A stretch of 64,000 nt of DNA from positions 605,120 through 669,119 of the forward strand of contig NC_090152.1 in NCBI RefSeq assembly GCF_017916325.1, written 5' to 3'. The position numbers were made by a program, and so were the translations under genes. The notes under the pieces were generated by a model. That model searched no databases, had not been told where the DNA came from, and saw only the letters and a list, made by a program, of their open reading frames with translations. This DNA comes from Leishmania martiniquensis (lineage: Eukaryota > Euglenozoa > Kinetoplastea > Trypanosomatida > Trypanosomatidae). Shown one piece after another: positions 43,349-53,547 of the stretch (the stretch's first letter is position 1; each line of letters begins with the position of its first letter).

Positions 43349-46300
43349 ATGAAAAACGCAAGCAAGGATGACACTGCCTTTTCTTCGATGAAGCCCACAC
43401 GTGCCGGGTGCCGCGCGCGCTCTCGTTTCGTAGGGAGCCGACCGGTGCAGGGTACCTGGTTCTTGCTGGTGTGCCTCAGCACTGGAATGGCGGTGGCGAT
43501 ACAACCTCGCTACGACATGGGCGCTGCGACCTACAGAACTCTGCATGGGCTACCAGTAGTTTGCCTGGCGTTTTTTTTGGGTGCGCATGATTTCAGTAAT
43601 CGTTGCCTGTGGGCTCATCAGGGGCTCTCATGGCTTTCTGCGCAGCATATGGGGCTTGTTCGGGGTTGCAGTGAACGTGATCGGCCTCCTGCAGGTGATT
43701 CCTTCGACCTTCCACATCCGCTCGATGTGCACCTTTGCGGCAGCGCGCCCGTTGCGCTTTTTTTGCCTTTCTTCCCTGGTTGAAGCAGCCGTTCGTCCCC
43801 CTGGGGCGCGCCTTTCTTGGCTTGCTCGACATGGAGATAACCCTGGGGCTGTCCTTCATGGCGCTGGCACTTGTTGTCGTCCTGTCGGTGGGTCAATAGC
43901 TCGACCAGCGCTGTTACATCACGCATGACACCGCCTCCCGCTTGTACGCAAACGTGACGTTGCCCTTTCTGCTGCGGAGTCTCTCGACAGCCTGCAGCAT
44001 GGGGTTCTTGTGTCCGGTCGTTTCTGCAGATCTGATGCTGCAGTGCCTCGCCATCCCAAATGCTGCTCACGGTCGCTTCTTTACGCGCCGCAATGTCGGA
44101 GCCGTGCTTCACTCACGTTCATGGTCATGTGGTTTGAGAACTTGGAGGTCATCATGAACGCCAAAGGCGCTGGCGCTGCAGTGTACCTTGTAACTGTCGC
44201 CCTCGCCGCCTTATTCTTTGTGGCGCTCTTCACAAGCAGCGTGCCAAGCCCCAACACAACCCGTGAGACCTGCTGTGCGCCCTGTCGCGCGAAGAAACCT
44301 GTCCCCCACAGCGTGGCAGCGGCAGGGCCGCGGCGTACAGACTTCACCAGCGCGTTCGCACATGACACAGGAACTCTCAGTGCGGCCGGCGCACCTGTCT
44401 CAACAACCTGTTTCCGCAGAAGGTCACCGAGAGGTGGACAACGATGCATATCAGCGAAGCCTATTGGTTGCCAATGACGGCTGCAGGTTTGTGGCGATGG
44501 GTATTTGCTGCATCCCCTCAGAGAGCGGCGCTGTCGCGCGTGACTGCCCCTGCCACGTGCGTGACTTTACGCGCGATTTTCAGGTGCGGGGACTTAGGGC
44601 AGCACTGCATGCTTCTGAGGCAACCACCACTGCCAGCGCTGGAGGTGCACCCACGCTTCTTGTCATAGTGCCTCTGGTGAAAAGCGTGCCTTTTGCGGTT
44701 CTGCTCATGGTGCTTTCCGTTATCGCGATTGTACTGCTCGCGGTCGTGTCCACGTCCACGCCGGACTCCGCGACCCGCATGCTTCACTTCATTTGTGCAG
44801 CACTGGCGATTATCTTTATCGTCCCTGTCGTACTGCGGTTCCGTGCCGATGGCGCGGAACCAACCCTGGCTGATATCTGCAACATCGCGGACGTTCTCGG
44901 CGCCGTGAGTGGCGTTGTCGAGGAGGCCACTTCGTCCCTTTTACATTATCGTGTCGTTGGCGTGGTGCGAGTGCTGCGCTACGTCCGCGTTGCAAACTAT
45001 CTTTTGCCTGCTGTACCAATACGGGTATCACTTTACAGCTCTCATCGGTCCTCTTTTTCTATGCTCCACCCTTACGCTGTACGCCTCGATGAGCATGCAG
45101 CCCTTTGCAGGAAACTATGACAGCAGCAGCCCCGGCGCCAATACGACATGGTGGCTTGAACACAATCTGGGGCGCATTGCTGGCTTGTGTGCTTGCCTTC
45201 ACAGGAGACAGGTGGACACGCTACCTGCTCGCGGTGAGCGAGGGCGGCAATATCACAACTGGCTCGCTGCTCTCTCTGGTGATGTTCAGTGCACTGGGCT
45301 CTTCTCCCATTATACCCGGGCGGCACGACATGGCCCAGGACGTGGGCGCACGCCGCCATGATGCGTTCCCGCAGCTAATCCGGCTACCTCCGCTTCAAAG
45401 CGACAGCGCCATCGCTCCAATCGCTGTCGCGAGTGGTTCCCGGAGTGGTGATGAATTGTCCCCCTCACCAGACGGCGGCTTCAGAGCGGATCGGTGACCA
45501 TGGCGTCGCGCTCGAGGCCACAGAGATCCCGGTGTGACCACGAAGAAGTGCTTTCGCGTACACGGGGACACCTTTCTGCTTTTGAGTCCTGCTAGCGCCG
45601 TGCGTCTCCTGCTGCGGCGCGTGCTTGCATCGCCCCTTTACACACTCGTCTGCACTCTGTGTGTGGCGACCGGCGTTGTCGCTCTCTTCTTGGAGAGGCG
45701 CCCGCTTGGTGACAAGACCAAACACACCCTCCGCCTATTCAGCGTTGCCTCCCTGGCGGTGTACGGCGCGGAGATCGCTATGAAGTGGGCTGCCTACGGG
45801 GTCTTAGCCCCCAGTGCGCACCGCGGCGAGGCAGACGAGCGGAAGGGCAACATACAGCGCATGGCGGCCTACTTTCGGTACGCGCTCGACTGGGTCGATT
45901 TCGCCTCCGAGGGTCTCTCCCTTGGCGCCATTGTCTACGCCCCTCCTCTCCGCGTCGGTCGGGCCATTCGCACCGTCCGTCTCTTCACGACGCAGAAACG
46001 TCCGAACAGGTCGCTCGTAGATCTCGTGACGCTTCTGCAGCACACACTGAGGGCCGCACCGCTGATATTCTTTGTGGCGTTTGCAGTAGCCGCCATGCCG
46101 ATCTTTGCGGACGGTCTCATTCCCCTGCACCGACACGTCCTTGACAGACTCGACCATGCGCGCTCGGGACTTGAGTGCCACAGTTGTGAGCTACACCAGC
46201 TCGACTACCATTGCGCAGAAACACCGGAGAGAGCGGCTTTCCACTATGACGCCCTCGGACCAGCACTTTTGTCGGTATTCGCGATGACGACGATCAACCA

Positions 46301-47917
46301 TTGGGGCGGCTTTGCCGACGACACGATGGCGATCAGGAGCACGTTGATGTCGTACAGCCACTCGGGCTACCATGTGCTCTAGTTCATTGTAGCCGTACTG
46401 CCTCTCCGCTTCCCTGCGGTCCGTACTCCATCGACCGTCTTGGTGGTGGAGCTGCGGTGCGTCGCGGTAGCGCCTCTGTATATGGCACAGCGCACGCCGA
46501 GGCAGGCTCGCTTTCTTGTTTCATAAAAGCGCATCGCCTACATAACCCAACGAAGGCGTCTCGTTACACCATCACACAGCGCTGCAAGTCTAGTGTGCCA
46601 CCGCCTACTTTCGGCTCAGCCAGCCCACTGGCCCATCACCCCGCTCAGCTTTGTTATGCAGGCTGTGCTAGTGGTTGCGTGCGGATTTGTGGGTGCCACG
46701 CAGGCGGGCGAGCTGCTATGACGAAGGCGCATAATTTTGTCAGTAGACTGCGTCGCGGTTGCGCTATGCGGGGAGGAGGTGCTGCTGTACTTTCGCGCCT
46801 ATGTCATGCGGCACCTCACTCAGGCGCCGCACGCGGCGAATGTAGTGCTCATCGATCTCATTGTTGTGGGCGTCGCGTCGCTGCTGCTGCAGTTTATGCG
46901 CGTCGTGATCTTTGTCAAGTTGGCCAAGAAAGCGAGCAGTGGCATGGCGCTGCTACCGGAAATACGCCACAAACGCATGCTGCTGAGCTCTAGCGCCATC
47001 GGTGTGCTCGTCCTCTTCATGTACGCAGCCGTGGGCACGCCGTTGCTTGGCAACATCACCCCTGACGGCGTGTACCTCTCCGAGATGCGCAACTTCAGCA
47101 CCGTTGTGGGTTCGCTGCTGATACTGGTGGACTGCAGCACCTTCGATCAGTGGCACGTTGTTATGTAGGCGTGTTTTTTACGGGGCTGCGTGCCACAGTG
47201 ACACCTCAACCACGTGTGGCCACACGTACACTGCCGTCATCTTTGTCTCCTTCATCGTCATTGAAAGCCTCGTTGTGGGACAGCTCCTGCTCGCATCGTT
47301 CGTTGTCCCTTTTGCGGTGCCTCTCTTCGGCGGCGTTATTCAGCCGTTTATCGAGGTGCGGCGCACCTGGCACAGCGGCGGCGGAGCCGGCCCGTCTGCC
47401 TCTGACTTCGGCAATTTTTTAGCCATGCTTTCTCGTTCTCCTGCTAGCTTCACGGAGGGCATCCACCGCAAGAGTGCCAGCGATGCCGAGCTTATTGCGT
47501 TTCTGTCCTCGCTGCGCCTTCCTCTCGATGGGCACGCGAAAGTGCGCTATGGGGACGTGCTTTGCAGCTGTGCGTACCACATGTACAAGATTCAGCTAAT
47601 TGAGGCGTGCCCGGGCTCGTGTGCGCGCTCGAGTATCCTGCCTTTCTGCCAGTGGATGCTACAGTCAGCTGTTACGCCGGATGTACGGCGATGACGTGTC
47701 TCGTCTGGCGCAGGCCAAAATAGATGGCATGTGCCATCTCAGCCTTAAGATGTGGGCGCCATCGCTTCCGCCTGACGGCGTTGCCGACTACGACGTGTTC
47801 CACCGCAACAAAGACGATCTTTTCGTACCTAATGGTGCCTTGCCCATCCCCAACTCCAACGCCTTTCTCTACGCGTTTCCCGAAGACGGCAGTGCCTTTC
47901 AGCCCACTTCATCGTAG
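43349..47917 (+). pseudogene. Four-domain voltage-gated (calcium-type) cation channel pseudogene
   Basis: Channel sequence continues for 4.5 kb but changes reading frame at least seven times. Pieces in order: helices of domain I at 43430-43900, with frame changes at a T8 run (about 43570) and a T7 run (about 43757) and an in-frame TAG at 43897-43899; pore-type MWFENLEVIM and a long hydrophobic helix at 44120-44230; domain II helices from about 44650, with an S4 voltage sensor RVVGVVRVLRYVRV near 44958-45000; frame changes near 45000 and 45160; pore AFTGDRW near 45205; domain III 45534-46379 in one frame (S4 RVGRAIRTVRL; pore TTINHW) ended by TAG at 46380-46382 inside S6; domain IV 46620-47168 with pore CSTFDQW, then a shift into S6 and the C-terminal tail, with one more shift near 47650. 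The order fits trypanosomatid calcium-channel proteins. Surrounding genes are intact, so general sequencing error is unlikely. Confidence 0.88.
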
Positions 47918-48596
47918 ATAGGGGCAAAGCGGAGGAAAGCTGGAGCAGCTGAATCCGACATGGAGTACTGTGTGTACGTATGTGTAGCTCTAAACATGAG
48001 CGCGTTGGGCAGTTCCCACGCACCTGTAAATACTTGTCGGCCATGTCCAGCAGCAAACACAAATGGGATGGCAACCACACGCCACCACTGAAGCAAAGCC
48101 ACTCGATGCGGGGCGGAGCGGAATCGGAGGTCAGGCCGAGGAACCACAGCTCTCCGCAATTACGCAGAACATATAAAGGCGGAAGCCCGTACGGTCTAGT
48201 CTGTGTACGCCGCCGCTTCAAACCGGTTCATCCTGTGGCTACTTTTACGTACCCCTTCCCCCACTTAATGTCCCGAGAGCAAGTTCTGTGAGCAATTCGT
48301 CCAAGTAAAAGACTCCAATCTCACGACCCCCCCTCAATCTCACTTGCTCTTTCATTATGTGCTATCCATATACACTTCCTTCTGTCTTGCTCTATGTCTC
48401 TTTTCATCCCCTTTTTCTTCGGGCTGCTCTCCTCCTCTTTTGTCGGTGGTGCGGTCACGCCATGTCCGACCCACTGCATAGATCCACAGCGGCAGAGGAC
48501 ACGGAGGAGCGCCCGTGCTATGAGGGGGAAGCCACATCTCGCCTGCATACGCGAACACACACCTGCATCAGTCGCGCTGCCCACTGCTTCGGCGGA
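47918..48596. other. Intergenic region and leader of the TBC gene
   Basis: No independent gene is seen. A strong C/T tract at about 48364-48450 precedes the first AG at 48480-48481, implying that the mature TBC mRNA begins near 48482. This would remove the in-frame ATGs at 48357 and 48462. Confidence 0.55.
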
Positions 48597-50057
48597 ATGA
48601 ACGATTTCTCTTTCTTTTTTTTGCAGCTCCGCAAGCAAGCTCTCACGGCACAGCTGATTCGTGATACGCTCGATTTTTCAAAGCCCCATGCTGAAGAGGG
48701 AGTTCTCTTCAGTTGGCGTTGGCACTTCTTCCTTGGGACGCTGCCGATGCCAGAGGGAGATGCCGTGCCGCTTGATGAGTGCCGCGCCGCTTGCGCGCAA
48801 TGGCATGAGCAATGGCAGGACGCGGGCCGCCGGCTCAATCAGTCGATACGGGACGTGCCGCGCAGAACCGGCAAAGCAGTCACATTTAGTGAATCGAGTA
48901 CGGACAGCGAGGACGCATTGACACCGCCCTCCTCAGCTGCTATCGCCGATGCCTTGACCTCCGCCAGGGAGGCGAGCGTAGTGAACCCACTCGTTCCTTC
49001 CTCGGAGAGTTGCTACGCTCTGCAGTTTGAGGCAGACAAGGTGCGACAGGCAGTGGAGAAGGACATGAGCCGCTTCTGCTGGGATGACCCCCCTTTTGAC
49101 GACGTGGGCGCCAAGGAAACTGTGGCGGACATTCTGCTCAAGTACAGCATCTTGGAGGGCAAAGAATACATGCAGGGATTCCACGAGATCGTGGCGTTCC
49201 TCTACTACGCTTGCCATCGAGACAAGATCATGGGCGAGCGGTTCATTCGAGAGCACCCGGCGCTGCGCTCGGACGCCTTCTTCAAGTTGTTTGAGATGGT
49301 GTACGCCGATTTGCCAGCTACTGTGTATGCTCTCTTCCGGCGCATCCTTGGAGACGAAGACGGTGGCATGTCCCTCGCCAAATGGTACTACGTCGAGAGC
49401 TATAGCGGCCAGAGTGGAGTGGTGGCAGCCTGCCACCGGGTGCAGCAGGATCTCCTCTCGCGCGTGGATCCTGCGCTGCAGCACTTGCTGAACGCCGTGT
49501 ACGGCATCGAAAGTGTAATTTATCTTGTACGCTGGCTGCGCCTTCTCTTCTTGCGTGAATTTTCTCCTGAGCAAGCGCTGCGGATCTGGACCACGGTGTT
49601 CTGCGAGCGCTACCTCGTAGTTGAAGAGCAGAGGGCTCCATTCATCTTGGACAAGAGCGTTGCACTGTACTTTGCCGTCGAGATGCTCCGACATATCCAC
49701 GGCGCCCTGGCCACCGATCATGAAAGGGCGCTGCAGTTACTGATGAAGTACCCGGCGACCACGCATGTGAACGATATGCTATACGCAGCTGCTTTGAACA
49801 ATTGTGACTCGCCTCTTTCTCGCTACGCGACGGCGCCACGGCTTGTCGACCCGAAAGATGCGCCCGTGCTGCCGGCGGAGGTGACTGTGCGGCAAGGCGA
49901 ACTGCTGTCCCGCGTTATCGGCAACCTGGAGCGCTACTGGCTCCGTGAGACGAGGGCCACGGCGGACGAGGAGGAGTTGACGGCAGAGATTTACGTTCAG
50001 TCGATCGCCCAGCTTAAAAAGGTGCGCGATGTTCTACTTTACGGCATGGGCAACTGA
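48597..50057 (+). CDS. TBC-domain protein, predicted Rab GTPase-activating protein
   Basis: 486 residues from the ATG at 48597. Stimulates GTP hydrolysis by Rab-family GTPases in membrane traffic. The dual-finger residues are present: VEKDMSRF corresponds to IxxDxxR (catalytic Arg) and YMQGFHEI to YxQG (catalytic Gln). Other TBC blocks follow (ILLKYSILEGKEY; WLRLLFLREFSPEQALRIWTTVF). An early W...FLGTLP element also fits. An insert of about 70 polar residues sits between that element and the Arg finger. No lipid-binding or other domain is fused. The frame is open further upstream (ATGs at 48357 and 48462), but a splice tract and AG at 48480-48481 suggest those are not in the mature mRNA; a second acceptor-like sequence inside the first codons (to 48626) makes the true N-terminus uncertain. 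Confidence 0.85.
   Translation: MNDFSFFFLQLRKQALTAQLIRDTLDFSKPHAEEGVLFSWRWHFFLGTLPMPEGDAVPLDECRAACAQWHEQWQDAGRRLNQSIRDVPRRTGKAVTFSESSTDSEDALTPPSSAAIADALTSAREASVVNPLVPSSESCYALQFEADKVRQAVEKDMSRFCWDDPPFDDVGAKETVADILLKYSILEGKEYMQGFHEIVAFLYYACHRDKIMGERFIREHPALRSDAFFKLFEMVYADLPATVYALFRRILGDEDGGMSLAKWYYVESYSGQSGVVAACHRVQQDLLSRVDPALQHLLNAVYGIESVIYLVRWLRLLFLREFSPEQALRIWTTVFCERYLVVEEQRAPFILDKSVALYFAVEMLRHIHGALATDHERALQLLMKYPATTHVNDMLYAAALNNCDSPLSRYATAPRLVDPKDAPVLPAEVTVRQGELLSRVIGNLERYWLRETRATADEEELTAEIYVQSIAQLKKVRDVLLYGMGN
48605..48626 (+). promoter_or_regulatory. Acceptor-like pyrimidine tract plus AG inside the TBC gene start
   Basis: A run of T/C (tttctctttctttttttt) followed by GCAG (48623-48626) has the form of a trans-splice acceptor but overlaps codons 3-10 of the TBC frame (encoding Phe/Ser/Leu). 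Use of this site would remove the chosen ATG. Confidence 0.4.
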
Positions 50058-50803
50058 GCTGGACTCCCCTTCTCTGAGACCGTCGAAGCGCTTTGGACAG
50101 CAGGCACATACAAATTCACGTGCGCAGGGCTGTGGTTCCAGCTACCAAGCCCCCCCCCTTGAGACACCACAGTGCTCTCTACTCCCCAAGTGGCAAGCGA
50201 GAGTGCTGGAGCGACAATGAGAGAGACGCAGGTTTTTGTGGCTCTTTGGGGAGAGGCAGTTGCCCTTTGGTACGTAGGTGCGCTGCGGAGGCGTGCCGCT
50301 CGCTTGAAACGCTCATGGTACTCTGCTGCGTCTCTCACTGCATCTGGGGAAACGCACACTAAACGGACCCTCTCTCTCGATGGCCTTTACGAGCATTCAT
50401 GCTGCCGTGGGTGACACCTGTCGCACTTCTCTCGCGTCGCCAACTCCTCTTCTCGGCTTCTCATCGCCGCCGCCTCTGCATCCCACCTGCGTGCGTGCAC
50501 CGTCTAAGCATTGCAGATGATTTCTCCTTCTTGTGAAGTATGATAGACCGCCTCCCTTCCTTTCTCATTACGGTCCTCGCAGTCCCCTCTCTCCCTTGGT
50601 GATTAGAGTGGGTGCGCGTGCACATCTCCGACTTTTTTTTTGCGGTATGCATCGCAGTATCGAAACCACAGCGGAGCATCACTGCACCTACCCTCCTTCC
50701 CGGTTAGCGCACCCGTTAGTCAACGGAGTCATCACATCGCCATCGTTTTTCTCCGCTTCCTCTGGATATTACCCTCCCTCTTCTCTTTTGGTTCTTTAGC
50801 CCC
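50058..50803. other. Intergenic region upstream of ferrochelatase
   Basis: No gene is seen. A T-run at about 50633-50641 and a CT-rich tract at about 50745-50797 are likely splice signals; an AG at 50798-50799 would leave only a 4-nt leader, so an earlier AG is more probable. Confidence 0.55.
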
Positions 50804-51961
50804 ATGTCGGGTGCACCTGGGCCGACGAGGGCCGTACTGATGGTCAACCTAGGGACTACGACAGCACCGACTGCGCCAGCGATTCGCCGCTTCCTGCGCG
50901 AGTTCCTCTCTGACCGCCGCGTGATTGACGTGCCGCGCTTTGTGTGGCTCTCCATCCTCTACGTCTTCATCCTGCCCTTTCGCCCCCGCAGGATTGCTCC
51001 GCTGTACAAATCTATTTGGATCCACAAACACTCTGGTGTCGCCATCAATGGAAGAACAGAAGGATCGCCTCTGACACTCTACTCGGAAAGCCTCGCTGCC
51101 AAAGTGCAGGCAGCAGTGGAGAAGAGGTCTGGCGGGTCTGTTGTGGCGCGACACGCGATGCGCTATGGCGAGAAGAGCATCTCGTCGACCCTCACGGCGC
51201 TACACGACGAATTCCCAACGGTCCGCGAGCTGTTCGTTCTCCCATTGTTCCCGCAATACACCTCCACGACGTCCGCCAGCATTTATGACGAAGTCTTCAA
51301 GTTCTACACTAATACAAAGCGCCGCTGCATCCCAGGTGTGCGAACGATTAGGGACTATGCCGAACACCCGCTCTACATCGAGGCCCTCGGAGCGAGACTC
51401 TTGAGCAGCATCAAGGCTTACATCACTGCCAAGGCTGGCGATGGCAAGGAGTGGAGGTCGGCTCTGGCTGAGCAGCTCCCAGAGATCGGCATCGTCGTCA
51501 CGTACCACAGCATCCCTGTCCGCTACGTCGAGGAGCACGATGACTACCCGAAGCGTTGCGAGGCCACCACATCGGCCATCAAGGCCTACCTCGAGGCAGA
51601 ATCTGGCATCTCCTTCAGCGATTGCCTCGTCCATGTCTACCAGTCCCAGTTCGGCAATCAGCCATGGCTTGGTCCTACCCTGACAGCTGCTGTTGCTGCC
51701 TTTCCACTCCCTGCCCAGGATGTCAGGAAGCAGGCCTTCAGTGATGCTCACCACAACAAGGCCCTCTTGACTAAGGAGGCCAAGGTTTGCTTTGCCATTG
51801 CGCCGGGCTTCGCTGTGGACTGTGTGGAGACGCTGAGCGAGATCCAGCTGGAGGCTGCCGAGGAGTTCAAAAAGAACGGTGGCGAGGAGCTTATTTACGT
51901 TCCGTGCCTCAACGACACCGACGCTCACGTCGATGTGCTCACCTCCCTTTTTGGTGTATAA
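50804..51961 (+). CDS. FECH: Ferrochelatase of bacterial type
   Basis: 385 residues. Inserts Fe2+ into protoporphyrin IX, the final step of haem synthesis, in mitochondria in other eukaryotes. Conserved blocks: VLMVNLGTT (11-19), GSPLTLYSE (87-95), MRYG (119-122), PLFPQYTSTT (147-156), VTYHSIP with catalytic His 235, YQSQFGNQPWLGP (279-291), PGFAVDCVETLSEI with Glu 342, and GGEELIYVPCLND. The YQSxFGxxPWL and PGFxxDCxETLxEI forms are those of proteobacterial enzymes; animal-type C-terminal [2Fe-2S] cysteines are absent. This agrees with the accepted view that Leishmania and relatives acquired the last haem-synthesis enzymes from gammaproteobacteria. No obvious cleavable targeting peptide. The gene is complete, so conversion of imported protoporphyrin to haem should be possible. 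Confidence 0.95.
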   Translation: MSGAPGPTRAVLMVNLGTTTAPTAPAIRRFLREFLSDRRVIDVPRFVWLSILYVFILPFRPRRIAPLYKSIWIHKHSGVAINGRTEGSPLTLYSESLAAKVQAAVEKRSGGSVVARHAMRYGEKSISSTLTALHDEFPTVRELFVLPLFPQYTSTTSASIYDEVFKFYTNTKRRCIPGVRTIRDYAEHPLYIEALGARLLSSIKAYITAKAGDGKEWRSALAEQLPEIGIVVTYHSIPVRYVEEHDDYPKRCEATTSAIKAYLEAESGISFSDCLVHVYQSQFGNQPWLGPTLTAAVAAFPLPAQDVRKQAFSDAHHNKALLTKEAKVCFAIAPGFAVDCVETLSEIQLEAAEEFKKNGGEELIYVPCLNDTDAHVDVLTSLFGV

Positions 51962-52824
51962 GTTGGTATTGAAACACCGCCCTTTGTTTTTTTTCTGTGT
52001 GTGTGTGTGGGGGAAGGCTCCTAATCCGCCTTGCCACCTCTCTATCGCCCCCCGTTAAATTATGTGCTCTTCATCAACCACCGCACGCCCGTCAACTTTT
52101 ACGCGTGTGGAATCGCCCTGTTGACGCTCCCATAGGTTGATGCGCGTCATCGTCACCGTCGCCGTGACCTCACTCTCTCCCCTTACCCGTTCGGTGTTTT
52201 CTTTTTCATGCCGTCCTGTGTGTGCTTGCCCTTCGCACTGACAGTCACTCGCAGTGCGGCGCAAATGATTTTTGCCACTCCCGACTCTCCCTCTTCATTC
52301 CCCATCGCCCCTCGCAGACACACGACAATGCGCCCCGAAAAACAAAGCGGAGCAAAACCAGCCAGTGCCTTTGCAGCGGGCATTAGGGAGAGTCGATAGA
52401 AAGCACCACTGCCCTCTCCTTCTTCGGTGCGTTTCTGCTCCCTCGTACGCGCCTCTCCTTCGTGTGGGCTCACCCTCCTCGCTCTGCGATGATTACTCGA
52501 CATGAGGCCCGATCTTACAGGGACTCTCTTCTTTTTTTTCTGTGTGCCGTCTTCCCTACCACCCACTCTCGCATCTCTCGTGCGTGTGCCTGCCTGCCCT
52601 CGTTCCTACTCACGGACTTCCGCCTTCATCCTTCACCTCACCCTTCCCGCTTTCTTCCGTGCGTCCTTTCCTTCCACCTCTCCTTCGGCAAACCCAACAG
52701 GTATCCGCCTGCGCGTGCCAACCACACAGGTAAGCACGCACTCACACCCACTCATCCACAGACGCCCAACCGTCATCACTGCACGTGCCCCTTGTCGGCC
52801 CGCTACTGCTTTTTTTTTTTGCGA
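51962..52824. other. Intergenic region and leader
   Basis: No gene is seen. A T-run and GT repeat occur just after ferrochelatase (51986-52009). CT-rich sequence fills 52520-52700, with AGs at 52699-52700 and 52728-52729 as acceptor candidates for the next gene; a further T-run sits at 52810-52820. Confidence 0.55.
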
Positions 52825-53547
52825 ATGGAGTTTTTTCAGGTGGTCGATCCGGTAACGCTGGCGCCGTTGCCGTACACGCACGTGGCGCTGGAGCTGGCAG
52901 TGAGCGTTGTCTGTGCGGTACTACTTGGTGTGTGCTTGCATGTCTTGCCAGGAAGACTGGTGCACCGATCAAAGGCGGCCAGTCTGAAGGTGCCTCGCGA
53001 GGCCTTAGCAGAGGTCACAGCACCTGCTTCGGGGCGTACCGCGCCCAAGAAGCTTCCCACCTCCGTCTCCCCCGATCCCTCTCCGTCTGCTACTGCGTCA
53101 AAGGCGCCGACGAAGACGGATCAAGCGCCTTCGGCTGCCGTGGCTGACAGCACGCTGGACAGCGCCCTCGAATCGTTCTTCGAAGAGGAAAGCCTTCTCA
53201 AGGAGGCTCTCGTAGACACAGCAGTGCCGTCTGCGCTTCCAGAGGATGGGACAAGACCAGCTGGCCAGGCGCGTATGCAGATTGCCCAGTCGTCCCCCAA
53301 GGAGTCGAGCGAGTTCTCCAAAGAGCTAGCCGCCAAGATGACTAAGGGGCTGCAACGCAAGGCTCGCCCGGCGAGCGCTGCTCCTCCGCCCATGACGGCA
53401 CCGATACCGCCGGTGAAAAAAGAGACGGCTGACAAGAAGCTGGAGGACGCCCTGGACGCCTACATGGCGGAGGAGGAGCTGCTGAATGAGGTGATGCTGG
53501 ACAGCGCTCTGGCAGCGGCGCACAGAGCGGCATACTCCACCGCATGA
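52825..53547 (+). CDS. Small single-pass membrane protein with an internal acidic repeat
   Basis: 240 residues from MEFFQVVDPV; upstream in-frame codons derive from CT-rich leader. Residues about 20-42 form one hydrophobic helix (ALELAVSVVCAVLLGVCLHV), followed by Arg/Lys, so the short N-terminus should be luminal or outside and the rest cytosolic. The remainder is Ser/Pro/Ala-rich, with two copies of an acidic helix: LDSALESFFEEESLLKEALV and LEDALDAYMAEEELLNEVML, sharing L-x-x-AL-x-x-(F/Y)-x-x-EE-x-LL-x-E. A basic link (ELAAKMTKGLQRKARP) separates them. I do not recognise the family. It is the last clean gene before the telomere. Confidence 0.75.
   Translation: MEFFQVVDPVTLAPLPYTHVALELAVSVVCAVLLGVCLHVLPGRLVHRSKAASLKVPREALAEVTAPASGRTAPKKLPTSVSPDPSPSATASKAPTKTDQAPSAAVADSTLDSALESFFEEESLLKEALVDTAVPSALPEDGTRPAGQARMQIAQSSPKESSEFSKELAAKMTKGLQRKARPASAAPPPMTAPIPPVKKETADKKLEDALDAYMAEEELLNEVMLDSALAAAHRAAYSTA

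Noticed and set aside
52726..52739. A 14-mer (acaggtaagcacgc) repeated at 55675-55688, resembling an intron 5' splice site
   Set aside because: Flanks do not match, an isolated 14-mer repeat in 64 kb can be chance, and cis-introns are extremely rare in trypanosomatids.
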